Below, one piece after another: positions 1-9,300 of a DNA stretch of 64,000 bases. The stretch is from Bos javanicus (lineage: Eukaryota; Chordata; Mammalia; Artiodactyla; Bovidae). The notes beneath the pieces were generated by a model. That model was not told the origin of the DNA and ran no database searches. It was given only the letters and a program-made list of their open reading frames with translations. Position 1 is the first letter of the stretch. Every line of letters starts with the position of its first letter. The translations under genes and the position numbers were made by a program. The stretch is from NCBI RefSeq assembly GCF_032452875.1, contig NC_083890.1, forward strand, positions 48,804,483 to 48,868,482, in the 5' to 3' direction.

Positions 1-616
1 AAGAGAGTTAACGTGGAGATAAAAGAGACTCTGCTTTAAAACTAGATTTCAACCATTTTTCTAGGACTGTACCTGATAGTTTTGATCCTTTTAAAGATCA
101 ATTGTGAAAGCCACACACTCTATGCAAGACAGCTGATTCTTAAATGAAGACGCTGATGCTGTGAGAGGAACCCTGGACAACTACAGAGGGGAGGGGCTGG
201 AGAGGGGGCAGGGCGGTGGGGGCGGGAGGGGGTCTCTGGGTCCCAGTTTGGTCTGGTCCCCACTCCCGGCCTGAACTCCAGGGCTCTCCCCCACCCTCTT
301 GGCCCAGCTCCCGTTGCCAGAGAGAGGCTCCTTCCATCAGATGCAGCAAAGGGAAGTCTGATTTGCTGTAACTGGACTCACTGCAGGCAGTGAGGGTTAA
401 GCTGGCATGAGGGCCCATCAGACACTGGGGCTTTCAGTGCTTTCCATCACATTCCCGGGAAGTCCTTTCGGAATCCAAGTGGTTATGTCAGGATACTGCT
501 GTGCAGAATTTAAAGTCACTTTACACCAGTGTTCTTGTGGTCTGGATGTAGTCGGTGCCTGCACTGCCATTATATACACTACCGTGTAAATATGTACAGT
601 TTACGTATAGCACATA
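1..616. other. Unique sequence, nothing recognised
   Basis: No repeat, exon or RNA gene could be recognised here. Positions about 190-310 are GC-rich with a purine/pyrimidine bias but low in CpG. Short open frames lack any recognisable domain. Confidence 0.5.
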
Positions 617-646
617 ATTGGAGAAGGAAATGGCAACCCACGCCAG
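617..646 (+). repeat. Orphan 30-base Bov SINE fragment
   Basis: The stretch reads GGAGAAGGAAATGGCAACCC plus a few more bases. This is the conserved centre of Bov-tA/Bov-A2, with no head or tail on either side. It abuts a MER2-like element directly, so it may be a relic of a deleted SINE or a small copied-in patch. Confidence 0.5.
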
Positions 647-647
647 A

Positions 648-842
648 GTCCACTTATATGTAGATTTTTTTCAACTGTAAATATTACAGTATTACACAAT
701 CTGAAATTAGTTGAATCCTTGGATGCAGACCCATGGCACTGGAGGGATTACATATATAAAGGGCTGAGTGTAAGTTATGTAAGAATATTTTTCTGCATGG
801 GGGGTGGGTGTCCCTAGACCCAGCATTGTCAAGGGTCAACTG
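648..842. mobile_element. MER2-like Tigger DNA transposon (partial)
   Basis: The interior (CCACTTATATGTAGATTTTT, then a GGATGCAGACCCATGG-like part) and the terminal CAAGGGTCAACTG match the MER2/Tigger pattern as I remember it. The terminus that should begin CAGTTGACCCTTG is missing on the left, where a Bov SINE fragment sits instead. Non-autonomous cut-and-paste element with no coding capacity; ancient, since it is far diverged. Confidence 0.7.
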
Positions 843-902
843 TGTGTACCTATGTTATAATGTATGATTTATATATAGTACATGGTATAAAGAGTATATG
901 AT
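843..902. repeat. AT-rich low-complexity tract
   Basis: TATA-rich dinucleotide-like sequence flanks the following Bov-A2 insertion. Similar TATA/GT tracts continue at 1313-1426. Confidence 0.7.
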
Positions 903-914
903 ATATAGTGTGAC

Positions 915-1180
915 AGAGAAGGCAATGGCACCCCACTCCAGTACTCTTGCCTGGAAAATCCCATGGATGGAGGAGCCTGGTAGGCTTCAGTCCATGGGGT
1001 CGCAAAGAGTCAGACACGACTGAGCGACTTCACTTTCACTTTTCACTTTCATGCACTGGAGAAGGAAATGGCAACCCACTCCAGTGTTCTTGCCTGGAGA
1101 ATCCCAGGGACGGGGGAGCCTGGTGGGCTGCCGTCTATGGGGTCGCAGAGAGTCGGACACAACTGAAGTGACTTAGCAGC
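915..1180 (+). mobile_element. Bov-A2 dimeric SINE with 12-base TSD
   Basis: Two BovB-3'-end-derived monomers lie in tandem. Each carries the GGAGAAGG..ATGGCA..CCCACTCCAG block and a GGGTCGCA..GAGTC..ACACGACTGA block, joined by a CACTTTCACTTTTCACTTTCATGCA linker, with a short GCAGC tail. Perfect direct repeats ATATAGTGTGAC at 903-914 and 1181-1192 frame it. Retroposed using BovB machinery. Frames across it are SINE translations, not genes. Confidence 0.95.
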
Positions 1181-1192
1181 ATATAGTGTGAC

Positions 1193-1312
1193 TCGATTGA
1201 CTTCAGTCTGAGTGAACTCCGGGAGTTGGTGATGGACAGGGAGGCCTGGCGTGCTGCGATTCATGGGTCGCAAAGAGTCGGACACGACTGAGCGACTGAT
1301 CTGATCTGATCG
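1193..1312 (+). mobile_element. BovB LINE 3'-end fragment
   Basis: Carries the BovB terminal sequence (GAGTGAACTCCGGGAGTTGG, GGACAGGGAGGCCTGG) and ends in a (TCTGA)n-type tail. Only the last ~120 bases are present, the usual 5'-truncated form. It begins exactly where the TSD of the preceding Bov-A2 ends. Confidence 0.85.
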
Positions 1313-1405
1313 GATATGATATACTGCATGTGTGCATATACAGTATATTACATACACATATAGTATATGATATATATTATACAGTATAAATATGTATGTG
1401 GTATA

Positions 1406-1475
1406 TGGTGTGTGTGTGTGTGTGTTCAGTTGCTCTGTTGTGTCTGACTCTTTATGACCCATGGACTGTAGTCCG
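1406..1475 (-). mobile_element. (GT)n tail plus short Bov fragment
   Basis: A GT run (about 1408-1424) is followed by TTCAGTTGCTC..GTGTCTGACTC..GACCCATGGACTGTAG, the reverse complement of the Bov SINE/BovB 3' end. Only ~50 bases are present. Confidence 0.6.
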
Positions 1476-1492
1476 TATATCTATATATCTTC

Positions 1493-1680
1493 AGGTGATG
1501 CTAGAGATCTGTGTTCAACCCCTGAGTCAGGAAGTAGAAAATGGCAACCCACTCTAGTATTCTTGCCTCGAAAATTCCATGGACAGAAGAGCCTGGTGAG
1601 CTGCAATCCATGGGGTCGCAGAGTTGAAATGACTGAGCATGCACACACACACTCACACACACACACACACACACACACAT
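1493..1680 (+). mobile_element. Bov-tA SINE, head-truncated, with (CA)n tail
   Basis: The tRNA-like head is only partly kept (GGTGATGCTAGAG, TTCAACCCCTGAG). The central ATGGCAACCCACTCTAGTAT and ATGGGGTCGCAGAG blocks follow. The tail has become a CA microsatellite (about 1641-1679), probably polymorphic. A further short GT/TA tract lies at 1690-1707. Confidence 0.8.
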
Positions 1681-1748
1681 ACAAATATGGTGTGTGTGTG
1701 TATATATCTTACATGTCTGCATATCTTCAGCTGAACAAGGATATGTAA

Positions 1749-2689
1749 TGAAAAGGCACTGGGTGTTTTCCTTTGTTCCTAAATGTCCTGACCTTTCGTT
1801 CCCATCCGCACTCAGTCATTTACACTGAGGAGGCCTGGGACATTGCTCCTGAGGACTCTGTTTCCTTCCTTGAAAGGACTTTTCCACCAGCATCCCAAGA
1901 ATATTACGCTCTTAAACACCTGTAGTGGAGCTGCTGCTGAACCACTTCTCAAATCTTAGACCCTGTACTCAAAGGCAGATGCATCTTCTTCACTGCCCAA
2001 TCCATCCAGTTGTTTAATCCCTCATTAAGTGAATTAAATCATTATTTAACAAACATTTGGTTATTGTCTGCTCGCCAGAAAGCTAATACAGCTAATGCCC
2101 TGCTCAGTTACATCCAGGTGCTTATCATGAAGTTTCTCACTAGCCAGAGAGAGGAGTTTTGAAGGAGAACTCAGACTCTTCCCTTCACTTTTGTAATTCT
2201 CTGCACTTTGCACAGTTAGTGGCACATAACACAGGTTCACAAAATGCTTGTGCAACAAATCTATGAGCCAACACATCCGTTATTTTCCTCTATGTAGCAT
2301 ACAGGTACAGAACATCGACTTTTTGCCTTTTTTTCCCCCAAATGACAAGGAGGAGTTGGTTTGCAGAGCCATTCCCTCACAGGGCTGGGGCATTGGGTCT
2401 TGAGCCCTTTGCTGACCTTCTCACTGAGATGAGGTGGTTTTGTCTTTTCCACCCCACTGGCTGGGATGGGAGGTGATGAGCTTTGCTGGGGCAGGGCAAG
2501 GTGGGCATCCACCTCTGACGGCTCTTTCTGTACAGCTTTGTACCTGGCTTCGCCTTGAGATATCCAGTTTCCCTGGGGCAGGTCCGAGTTTGTGGCCGAG
2601 GCTCAAGCAGGGGCCAGGTAAGTCTCCACAGGGCTTTGCCTCCCAGTTCAGACTAGATGAGACTATTTGCATCTGCCAGACACATGGGT
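1749..2689. other. Unique sequence, nothing recognised
   Basis: No repeat or exon was recognised. Composition is mixed and CpG-poor, and open frames are short and without known motifs. Confidence 0.5.
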
Positions 2690-2850
2690 TTCAGTCCTGG
2701 TGGTTTATCTGGGTCAGGTTCGCCTCTGGCTTTGATCTCTCTTCTATGAAAGCATGGCTCAGCCTGGTTAATTCCCTTGCTAAGGCCTGCTCTCCATCTG
2801 TTAAGATAATGGAGCTTCCCTGTGAATTGAGCACTTTCTTACTAGGCTGG
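2690..2850 (+). mobile_element. Possible MIR SINE remnant
   Basis: A scattered match to MIR: TTTCAGTCCTGG, then CATCTGTTAAGATAATGGAG resembling the MIR 'CATCTGTAAAATGGGGATAA' motif, then GTGAATTGAGCAC. Too diverged to be sure. A long plus-strand frame crosses it (2434-2919), but I see no protein family there. Confidence 0.35.
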
Positions 2851-5032
2851 AGGGCAAAGAGCATTAGAGAACAAGGTCCCGGTCCTCCAGAAAGTTCCTC
2901 CCACTCAGCGCCCTGCTAGAAAGAAGCAAGACCAGCCATGCAAAAAACTTCTCATATCATGGACTGGTTTGCTCACAGTGCCAATGGTTGATTTTTCATG
3001 ACTATTCATTCCAATCCAGGCTGTGCTGTACTATTTCAGATTTCTTCTAGAAAACAGTTCTGGTCTTTATTTTCTTAGGGGCTTTGGGGGGAGCCCATCC
3101 CTAAGATGGGCACACAGGGAGGCGTTTGGGAGTGGTGTGTTATGTGAATTCTTTGGAGCTCGTTTTAAAACGTTCAGACATTTTGCTAGCTGCTCAGCCG
3201 TGAAAGGTGTGTTTTCAGCACAGGAATTTCAAATGCAATCATCACTCCCTGGCCTGGTAGAGCGGTCACCCAGCGCACCACTGCTGCCACCCCTGGATGG
3301 GGCAGCCTGGGAGGGGTCATGGCTGACGATCGCACTTCTTATCTAGCTGTGAACTGCATCCAGAAGAGGCATTTGTCATGGGGCGGGCAGAGAGGGCACA
3401 ATTAGAGTACAAAGCAGTCTGCGGTAAGGTGAGGGCTCCAGAGGTGAGAACCACCCTGGCCTTGGTGATGGGACATCCAGGTCCCATCGCCATAGCAGGG
3501 GGCCTGGGTGTGCCTGGCTGCAAGTCTGCTTCCAGAAAGAGTGTCCTCAGAGAGCCTGCTTCTGTGAGTGAGCAGCTAAGCACTCTCTTCACGAACTTCC
3601 CTAGAGGTTTGCCCTTGAGCGAAGGAGGCCCACCTGGCCACCCGGCTCCCTTTCCCACCAGGGCACAAAGCCACCTGCCAGCCTCAAGGTGAGGCAGCTG
3701 TGGACCAGCAGAGATATTAATAGCTGCTAATGCTTAAGCCAGTAACATCTATTAGGCTTTTCTTAATGAAAGGCAACCAGGCAAATATTTGAGAATAAAA
3801 ATAAACCATTAACATTATAATGAAACCAGATATTTTGGATTTTTTTCTAACAGTTTCCTTGGTGGAGCAAACCCTGAAGACGCTCATTTCAGGCAAAGAG
3901 CTGAAAGCAAAAAAGCAGGGCTCCTCACCCCTCCCACCTGCACTGCCACTGCCCAGTAGACACGAGTTCTGGTCTGGTATGAAGAAACGGCAGCTCCGTG
4001 TGCTCTCTTAGCTGTTGTTACTGTTGTTATCAGCATTCCTTTACCCAATTCAAATTCCTGGTTCCAGCCTGACTTACTCAGAGGGAGGGGCTCCCTGGGA
4101 AACAGGGTTCCCCGGGGAAAACTTCCCAGGAGGTGCTCCTGCCGTGGGACTGGCCAGCTGGGAGGAACTGGCCTGTTCCGTGGAAGAGGAGACCTAAGGT
4201 TGCCCAGCACCTTGGAGAAATGGAGGGAAGCCCTGGGGAACAGACACAGGTGGGGACGGGGCTCGGGGCTCATTAAGAGGAGAGCCCAGAGTGGTTGGTC
4301 TGGACCACCAGGCAGCTCTGCGAACCCTCGTCAGCCAGGGAGAGGAATTCAGATCTTTTTCTGAGTATAAAACCCTAGGGCCCTCACCTTGGTGAAGCAA
4401 CCACTGATCTTAACGACGTTCTGAAAGACCTCCAGGCATGTTGACTCACAAGTATTTTTTTCCATCAGGGTGACTAAGACTGATATTTCCTAACATATAT
4501 GAAAAATGGATCAGTCAGACCAACAGTCCAAAATGCCACTCACTTTTCCTCCCCCACAAATTGCTTTTGCACCTAAATGATCTGCAGGTCCCTGCCCATT
4601 GTAACACCCCAGCAAACCACTGTGGTTCCAGCAGATGCTTCCTGCAGAACCACCCCTCCTCACCTCTCACAGGCACAGCCCAAACACACACTTGACCTGA
4701 AACCTTGTGTTCCCGGTTCACAAGCAGTTTCAAATGGCAGTCAGCTCTCAGGTCCACCTTAAGGGAGGCCTTGGGTATCAGGGGCCATGACCGTGGTGGG
4801 ACAGGGGAGCAAGGAGCATAAGACGGGCTCTTCCACCTGCTGGCCAAAGGGAAATGCAAAAACTGTCCAAGTTTGTTTCAGAAGCTTTCAGCCTCCAGAA
4901 ATCGGCTTAGCGACTCCAGAAAAGATTGGGTTATCTAGATGAGTCAACAGAGAGGGCCTAGTGGAATCATGCTCTTTAATTCAGTTGGTGGTTGCTCTTT
5001 AGTTTTAGATTTATTTATTGGCTGTGCTGGTT
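2851..5032. other. Mostly unique sequence with one candidate conserved block
   Basis: No recognisable transposon. The part at 3705-3845 is AT-rich with several TAAT-core sites and stands out as a candidate conserved non-coding element. The rest (3300-3700 and 4030-4400 moderately GC-rich) shows no exon signature I can defend. Confidence 0.5.
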
Positions 5033-5062
5033 CTTCATTCCTGTGTGCAGACAGGAATGAAG
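5033..5062. repeat. Perfect 12-base inverted repeat (hairpin)
   Basis: Arms CTTCATTCCTGT (5033-5044) and ACAGGAATGAAG (5051-5062) are perfectly complementary, with a 6-base loop GTGCAG. The right arm runs directly into the T-rich tail of the reversed CHR SINE that follows. Confidence 0.9.
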
Positions 5063-5285
5063 TTTTCTTTTTTTTTAGTTGCAGACAAGCCGAGGCTACA
5101 CCTCGTTGCAATGCACAGGCTCCTCGTTGCGGTGGCTTCTCTTGTTGCAGAGCACGGGCTCTATGCACACAGGCTTCAGTAGTTGCGGTGCATGTGGCAC
5201 GTGGATCTTCCCAGACCAGGGATTGAACTTGTGTCCTCCACGCTGGCAGGTGGACTCCTATCCACTGTACCGCCAGGCAAGTCCT
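5063..5285 (-). mobile_element. CHR-type tRNA-Glu SINE
   Basis: Read on the minus strand it starts with a tRNA-like head. On the plus strand this appears at the far end as AGGGATTGAAC..GTCC..TGGCAGGTGGA..CCAGGCAAGTCC. The body carries the typical TTGCGGTGGCTTCTCTTGTT block, and the poly-A tail appears as T-rich sequence at 5063-5076. This family is older than Bov-tA and shared across cetartiodactyls. Confidence 0.85.
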
Positions 5286-5568
5286 AGTGGCTGCTCTGGA
5301 AGCCAGATAGTTCAAGATAATTTTTCTTTTGTATTCATTTTGTTCTCTTTCACATCAAAATTACTTATTAAATGGTTCCCATGGGCTGAATACCACTCCT
5401 GTGCTGGGGTGGCAGATGAAAGACAATCCTCCCTAGGCCAGAGTGGGTGATGGACAGGCAAATGTTAATGTGTGTTGATAAATGTACATACAAACCTCAG
5501 GAGTGTTATCTACTACTTCAAGGAGGGTTTCTGGTGGAGGGGCATCAGACATGAAATCACTCTGGCCT
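5286..5568. other. Unique spacer
   Basis: Nothing recognised between the CHR SINE and the Bov-A2 insertion. Confidence 0.5.
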
Positions 5569-5580
5569 ATAGGAGCCCTT

Positions 5581-5858
5581 TGGAGAAGGCAATGGCACCC
5601 CACTCCAGTGTTCTTGCCTGGAAAATCCCATGGACGGAGGAGCCTGGTAGGCTGCAGTCCATGGGGTCGCTGAGAGTCAGACACGACTGAGCGACTTCAT
5701 TTTCACTTTTCACTTTCATGCATTGGAGAAGGAAATGGCAACCCACTCCAGTGTTCTTGCCTGGAGAATCCCAGGGACGGGGAGCCTGGTGGGCTGCCGT
5801 CTATGGGGTCGAACAGAGTCAGACACGACTGAAGTGACTTAGCAGCAGCAGCAGCAGC
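5581..5858 (+). mobile_element. Bov-A2 SINE with 12-base TSD
   Basis: A dimer with the CACTTTTCACTTTCATGCA linker and a (CAG)n tail. Direct repeats ATAGGAGCCCTT at 5569-5580 and 5859-5870 are perfect, so the insertion is fairly young. Confidence 0.95.
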
Positions 5859-5870
5859 ATAGGAGCCCTT

Positions 5871-6387
5871 GAGTGATGAGGCTGGGTTCTGAAGAAGCTT
5901 GAATGCCCTTATCATCAGTTTCAGTATTCTCTGGGAGGTTCTGAAAACCATAAGAAATGTTAAGTAAGGGAATGACATAACATACTTACATTTTGAAAAT
6001 AGGGCTTTGGCTGTTATCAGGGAATAGGGATGAAGGGCTTATTTATCTTTGCTGAAACGTAAATCACTTCAAAACACAGCAGCTTAGAATATAAGGGTAT
6101 TTTTCTTTGGGTCAGGATTTCTGGAGCTGATCAGCTGAGAGGTTCTGGCTTGGGGTCTCCCATGAGGTTGCCGTGAAAATGCTGGCTGAGGCTACAGTAT
6201 TTGGAAGGCCAAGGTGGCTAACTTTCATGACTGCCAAGTTGGTGCTTGTCATTGGTAGATGGTCAGTTCCTCTCCCTGCCAACCTTGCCACAGGCTGTGT
6301 GAGCATGCTGTCACTCCAGGATGGGTGACCTGGGAAAGTGAGGCCAAAGTGTGTTATGAACTGCCTATTTTTGTCCCCTCTCCCCAG
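5871..6387. other. Unique sequence
   Basis: No feature recognised. Confidence 0.45.
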
Positions 6388-6720
6388 CTTCATACACTGA
6401 AACCCTAACTCTTGGTGTATTTGGAGATGGAGACCGTGGAAGATAATCAGGGGTAAATGAGGTCATGAGAGTGGGGCCCCAATCTGATGGAGTTGGTGCC
6501 TTTCTGAGATGAGGAAGCAACCAGAGCCCCTGCTGTCTCTGCCACATGAGGACACCAGGAGGAAACAGCTTCTACAAGCCAGAAAGCAGGCTCTCATTAA
6601 ACACCGAATCTGCAGACACCTTGATCTTGGGCTTGCCAGCTTCCAGAACTGTGAGAAATAAATGTTTGTGGTTTGAACCACCCATTTTGCAGTTTTGGTT
6701 ATGGCAACCAGAGCTGATGG
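6388..6720 (+). mobile_element. MaLR LTR (MST/MLT1 type)
   Basis: The order of motifs is that of mammalian apparent LTR retrotransposons: TGAAACCCTAACTCTTGGTG near the start, GAGGTCATGAGAGTGGGGCC, CACATGAGGACACCAGGAGG, CTTCCAGAACTGTGAGAAAT, and an AATAAA poly(A) signal at about 6657-6662. Solo LTR, no internal region seen. Confidence 0.85.
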
Positions 6721-6879
6721 GGACGCTAGTATGCCTTTTGAGACATGGCCTTGTACCATCCCTGCAGTCACATTTCGTTTGCTAGAATGTCAATAAGTCC
6801 AGCCCATATTTAAGGGTAAAGGAATTAGGCCCCACCTTGGAGAGGAAGAGAATTCACGAACATAATTTCAATATCCCTT

Positions 6880-7365
6880 TGTTACTGAGTCCAAGCTCAC
6901 TCTGCTCACCACATGGCAGACCAATGAATCGGAGACAAGGATTGAGGCAAGGAGTATGCCTTTATTCAGAAAGCTGGCTGACCGAGAAGATGGCAGATTC
7001 ATGTCTCAAAATAACCATCTTGTCAGTTTCTGGATGCCAGGTTCTTTTATAGAACAGAGAAGGGGAGGAGTTAAAAAAACAAAGTATAAAGGCCTTTAAT
7101 CTTGCAAAAGTCTCCTGGAAGGGCCATCCTGGGGGAGGGGATGCGTTCATTTCTTCTTCTCTGTAGCCATTCACGGGTGAGCAGGGTCAGAGTGTCTTTC
7201 AGTGAGCTGAACACAAGCACTTTAATTTAACAATTAGGCAGAGGGGCAGGGTTCCCTGAGGCAGGTCATGGTGTATGATTATAATAACAAAAGTAATGAA
7301 AAGCAAAGGTTAAAGTCAAAGAAACAGATCCAACATGGAGTAAAAAATGGCTCTTTCCTGTAACA
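6880..7365 (-). mobile_element. Solo endogenous retrovirus LTR (class I-like)
   Basis: On the minus strand this is a 486-base LTR with perfect 6-base terminal inverted repeats (TGTTAC at 6880-6885, GTAACA at 7360-7365). A 4-base TSD CCTT lies at 6876-6879 and 7366-7369. A TATA box (TATAAAAG, reverse of 7044-7051) is followed about 80 bases downstream by an AATAAA signal (reverse of 6961-6966), the spacing expected of U3 and R. 4-base duplications are typical of gamma-like (ERV1) elements. The same LTR family recurs at 51402-52097. No internal genes remain, consistent with LTR-LTR recombination. Its promoter and poly(A) signal both face toward lower coordinates. Confidence 0.85.
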
Positions 7366-7385
7366 CCTTTGCGATGTTCTTAACA

Positions 7386-7864
7386 TGTGAGAAGGGAAAG
7401 GGGTCATAATCTGGCCCTAGAGCACATGGAGTAAGGCACAGATGTGATAGACATGAAGTCTGTAGAGTCAACGTGACTTGGAAACTGCGCTTAGACTGAG
7501 CTGGGACTAAAATAAAAAGGGGGTTGGGGTGGGGGATGTGATGTGGAGGAGGAATAGGAGGGTCCAGAATGTCTCAGAAGTGAGACGCCTTTGGGACAGG
7601 AAATGGATATTTCAAAGAGGCTGGAGTGCATCTGGATCTGGGGTGTTGATCTGGGGCTGTGAGCATGAAAACTATGGTTGCAGAAGAGCTCACCCAGCCA
7701 AAGGGCATAAGACAAAGGGAGTGAAGGCTTAGGCAGAGGCGATCCTTCATGTGGGGTTAGTGTAGAGGATGATAATCGGGCAAAACAGACCCAGAAGGGG
7801 GATGAGAGAGGGGAAGAAGACGCAGAAACTGTCCTAAGGGAGCCAAGAGGAGAGAGTGGGTTCC
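7386..7864. other. Purine-rich (plus strand) sequence
   Basis: No repeat family was firmly recognised. The minus strand of 7491-7833 is open. At its upstream edge (7834-7870) it has a pyrimidine-rich CTCTCTCCTCTTGGCTCCCTTAG acceptor-like pattern, broken up here only for description. See the findings for a tentative exon. Part of this stretch may belong to the CR1-like element that follows. Confidence 0.35.
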
Positions 7865-8170
7865 TGTGTCACACACAGCAGAGGAGCTGGAAAGTTGGCT
7901 GGATTTGGTGATAGGGAGGCTGTCTGTGGTTGGCTAAAGAGTATCAGTGGAGTGAGTGGAAGTCAGATTGGATTGGGTTGAGGAGTGAATATCTGGAAGG
8001 AGAGGAAGTGGATAGAAACCGTGCTGACAGCCCTTTCAAGAAGGTTGGCTCTAATGGAAGAGGGAAGTAAATGGAAGTTTAGAAAATTTGTTTTACTGCT
8101 TGAGGGAGGGTTGCAGTGGAGACAGAGGGGTGGAGAGAGGGAGAAAGAGAGTAAGGTTAGGAACTGAAGT
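7865..8170 (-). mobile_element. Ancient CR1-like LINE relic
   Basis: The plus-strand text around 7905-8060 (ATCAGTGGAGTGAGTGG, GTCAGATTGGATTGGGTTGA, then CCCTTTCAAGAAGGTTGGCT) matches a conserved mammalian repeat. Its minus-strand translation resembles a CR1/L2/L3-type reverse transcriptase (LLER..V..IHFLS pattern at about 7970-8060). Stops and indels make it non-functional. The family name is uncertain. Confidence 0.5.
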
Positions 8171-8394
8171 CCTCGAGAAGTCACCTGCCTTTGCTCTTAC
8201 AGTTTATTTTACACCTCATAGTTTGAACCTTTTAATCCGCTACCCTGATCTTGCCCCTTCCTGCTTCTCTCTTCCTACTGGTAGCTGAAGCTCCAACACT
8301 CTTGGCTACCTGATTCAAAGAGCCGGCTCTTTGGAAAAGAACCTGTTGCTGGGAAAGATTGAGGGCAGGAGGAGAAGAAGGTGACAAAGAATGA

Positions 8395-8565
8395 GACGGT
8401 TGGATGGCATCACCCACACAATGGACATGAACTTGAGCAAATTCCGGGAGATAGATAGTGAAGGACAGGGAAGCCTGTCCTGGCTGCACTGCTGCAGTCC
8501 ACAGAGGGGGGCGGGGGTCGCAAAGAGTAAGACATGACTTAGTGACTGAACAATAACAACAACCT
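8395..8565 (+). mobile_element. BovB LINE 3'-end fragment
   Basis: Contains GGATGGCATCACC, AATGGACATGAACTTGAGCA and GAAGGACAGGGAAGCCTG, the last ~170 bases of BovB, with an (AAC)n-type tail. It carries an inserted G-rich patch (GAGGGGGGCGGGGG). Confidence 0.85.
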
Positions 8566-8834
8566 TTCCCGGCACATTCTGGCCAGTGCAGAGGAGCAGG
8601 TGATAAAGGATTATGGCTCCTACTACCAGGTCTGACCCAGCTGTACATAGAAAGCAGCTGCAGGGACAGCGTTCTGGTTTGTCTACTGCAGGGGGCATCC
8701 TCCGGGCACCTGTTCTGATTGTTCTGATCATCCCTGTTGGCTTCTAATCCAGACTGGCCACTGACTGCAGGGGGATGGAGGGGCACCTTTTTCTAACTGG
8801 CCATCTCCACCAGAAGAGAAGTAAGCCTCTGTCA

Positions 8835-9042
8835 GGGGACTTCCCTGCGGGCTCAGACGGTAAAGCGTCTGCCTACAACGTGGGAGATCCAAGTTCAATC
8901 CCTGGGTCGGGAAGATCTCATGGAGAAGGAAATGGCAACCAACTTCAGTATTCTGGCCTGGAAAATCCCATGGACGGAGGAGCCTGGTGGGCTACAGTCC
9001 ATGGGGTCGCAAGGAGTGGGACACGACTGAGCGACTTCACTT
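8835..9042 (+). mobile_element. Bov-tA SINE, full length, 13-base TSD
   Basis: A complete tRNA-Glu-like head (ACTTCCCTGCGGGCTCAGAC, B box GTTCAATCCC), then the BovA body ending GAGCGACTTCACTT. Perfect duplications TAAGCCTCTGTCA at 8822-8834 and 9043-9055. It lies only ~100 bases from the CpG-rich promoter-like region. Confidence 0.95.
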
Positions 9043-9154
9043 TAAGCCTCTGTCAAGAGGTGGGGCTCCGAAGGTAAGTCACCAAAGTGGCTTCTTATCT
9101 TCCGCGTGCCTTCCTCCTCCGGTGCGGCCCTTGGCCACCACAGGGCAGCCTTAC

Positions 9155-9207
9155 CTGGGGAAGTCCTGCCCAAGAGGACAAGGATGCTGGCCCTCACTCA
9201 CAGCCAT
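9155..9207 (-). CDS. Hypothetical first coding exon (17 codons)
   Basis: On the minus strand the ATG inside the YY1-like CAAGATGGC site opens a short frame (MAVSEGQHPCPLGQDFP plus two bases). It stays open to a consensus splice donor, CCCCAG|GTAAGG, at 9155/9154. An alternative donor (GTGAGT) lies just after the second codon. No known protein was recognised. Support is the arrangement promoter motif - ATG - donor; codon bias and homology cannot be judged from 17 codons. It could equally be a non-coding first exon. Confidence 0.22.
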
Positions 9208-9300
9208 CTTGCGCTCGGAGACTACAAGTCCCAGCATCCACCGCTCGCGGCCCGACCACGCCCCCTGTTAAAGGCCGGCTCGGGGGGGGGGGGGCCCTCT
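9160..9300 (-). promoter_or_regulatory. CpG-rich promoter-like core with ZNF143-type and YY1-type sites
   Basis: ACTACAAGTCCCAGCATCC (9221-9239) differs by little from the ZNF143/SBS consensus, which is concentrated at mammalian CpG promoters. GCCATCTTG (9203-9211) is the reverse of the YY1 motif CAAGATGGC, typically found just downstream of start sites. CpG is dense from about 9100 to 9450 and again at 9655-9830, and no TATA box is seen. The YY1 orientation favours minus-strand transcription. The region is unique, apart from the SINE on its left. Confidence 0.6.
9282..9294. repeat. 13-base G run
   Basis: Homopolymer within the promoter-like CpG region; length is likely variable between individuals and error-prone in assembly. 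Confidence 0.9.

Noticed and set aside
8835..9042. tRNA-like A/B boxes considered as a tRNA gene (also at other Bov-tA copies)
   Set aside because: The heads do not fold into a complete tRNA and continue into BovB-derived SINE bodies.
9068..9078. Plus-strand splice donor GAAG|GTAAGTCACC
   Set aside because: Good consensus, but the upstream sequence is a SINE and no plus-strand promoter or acceptor pairs with it.
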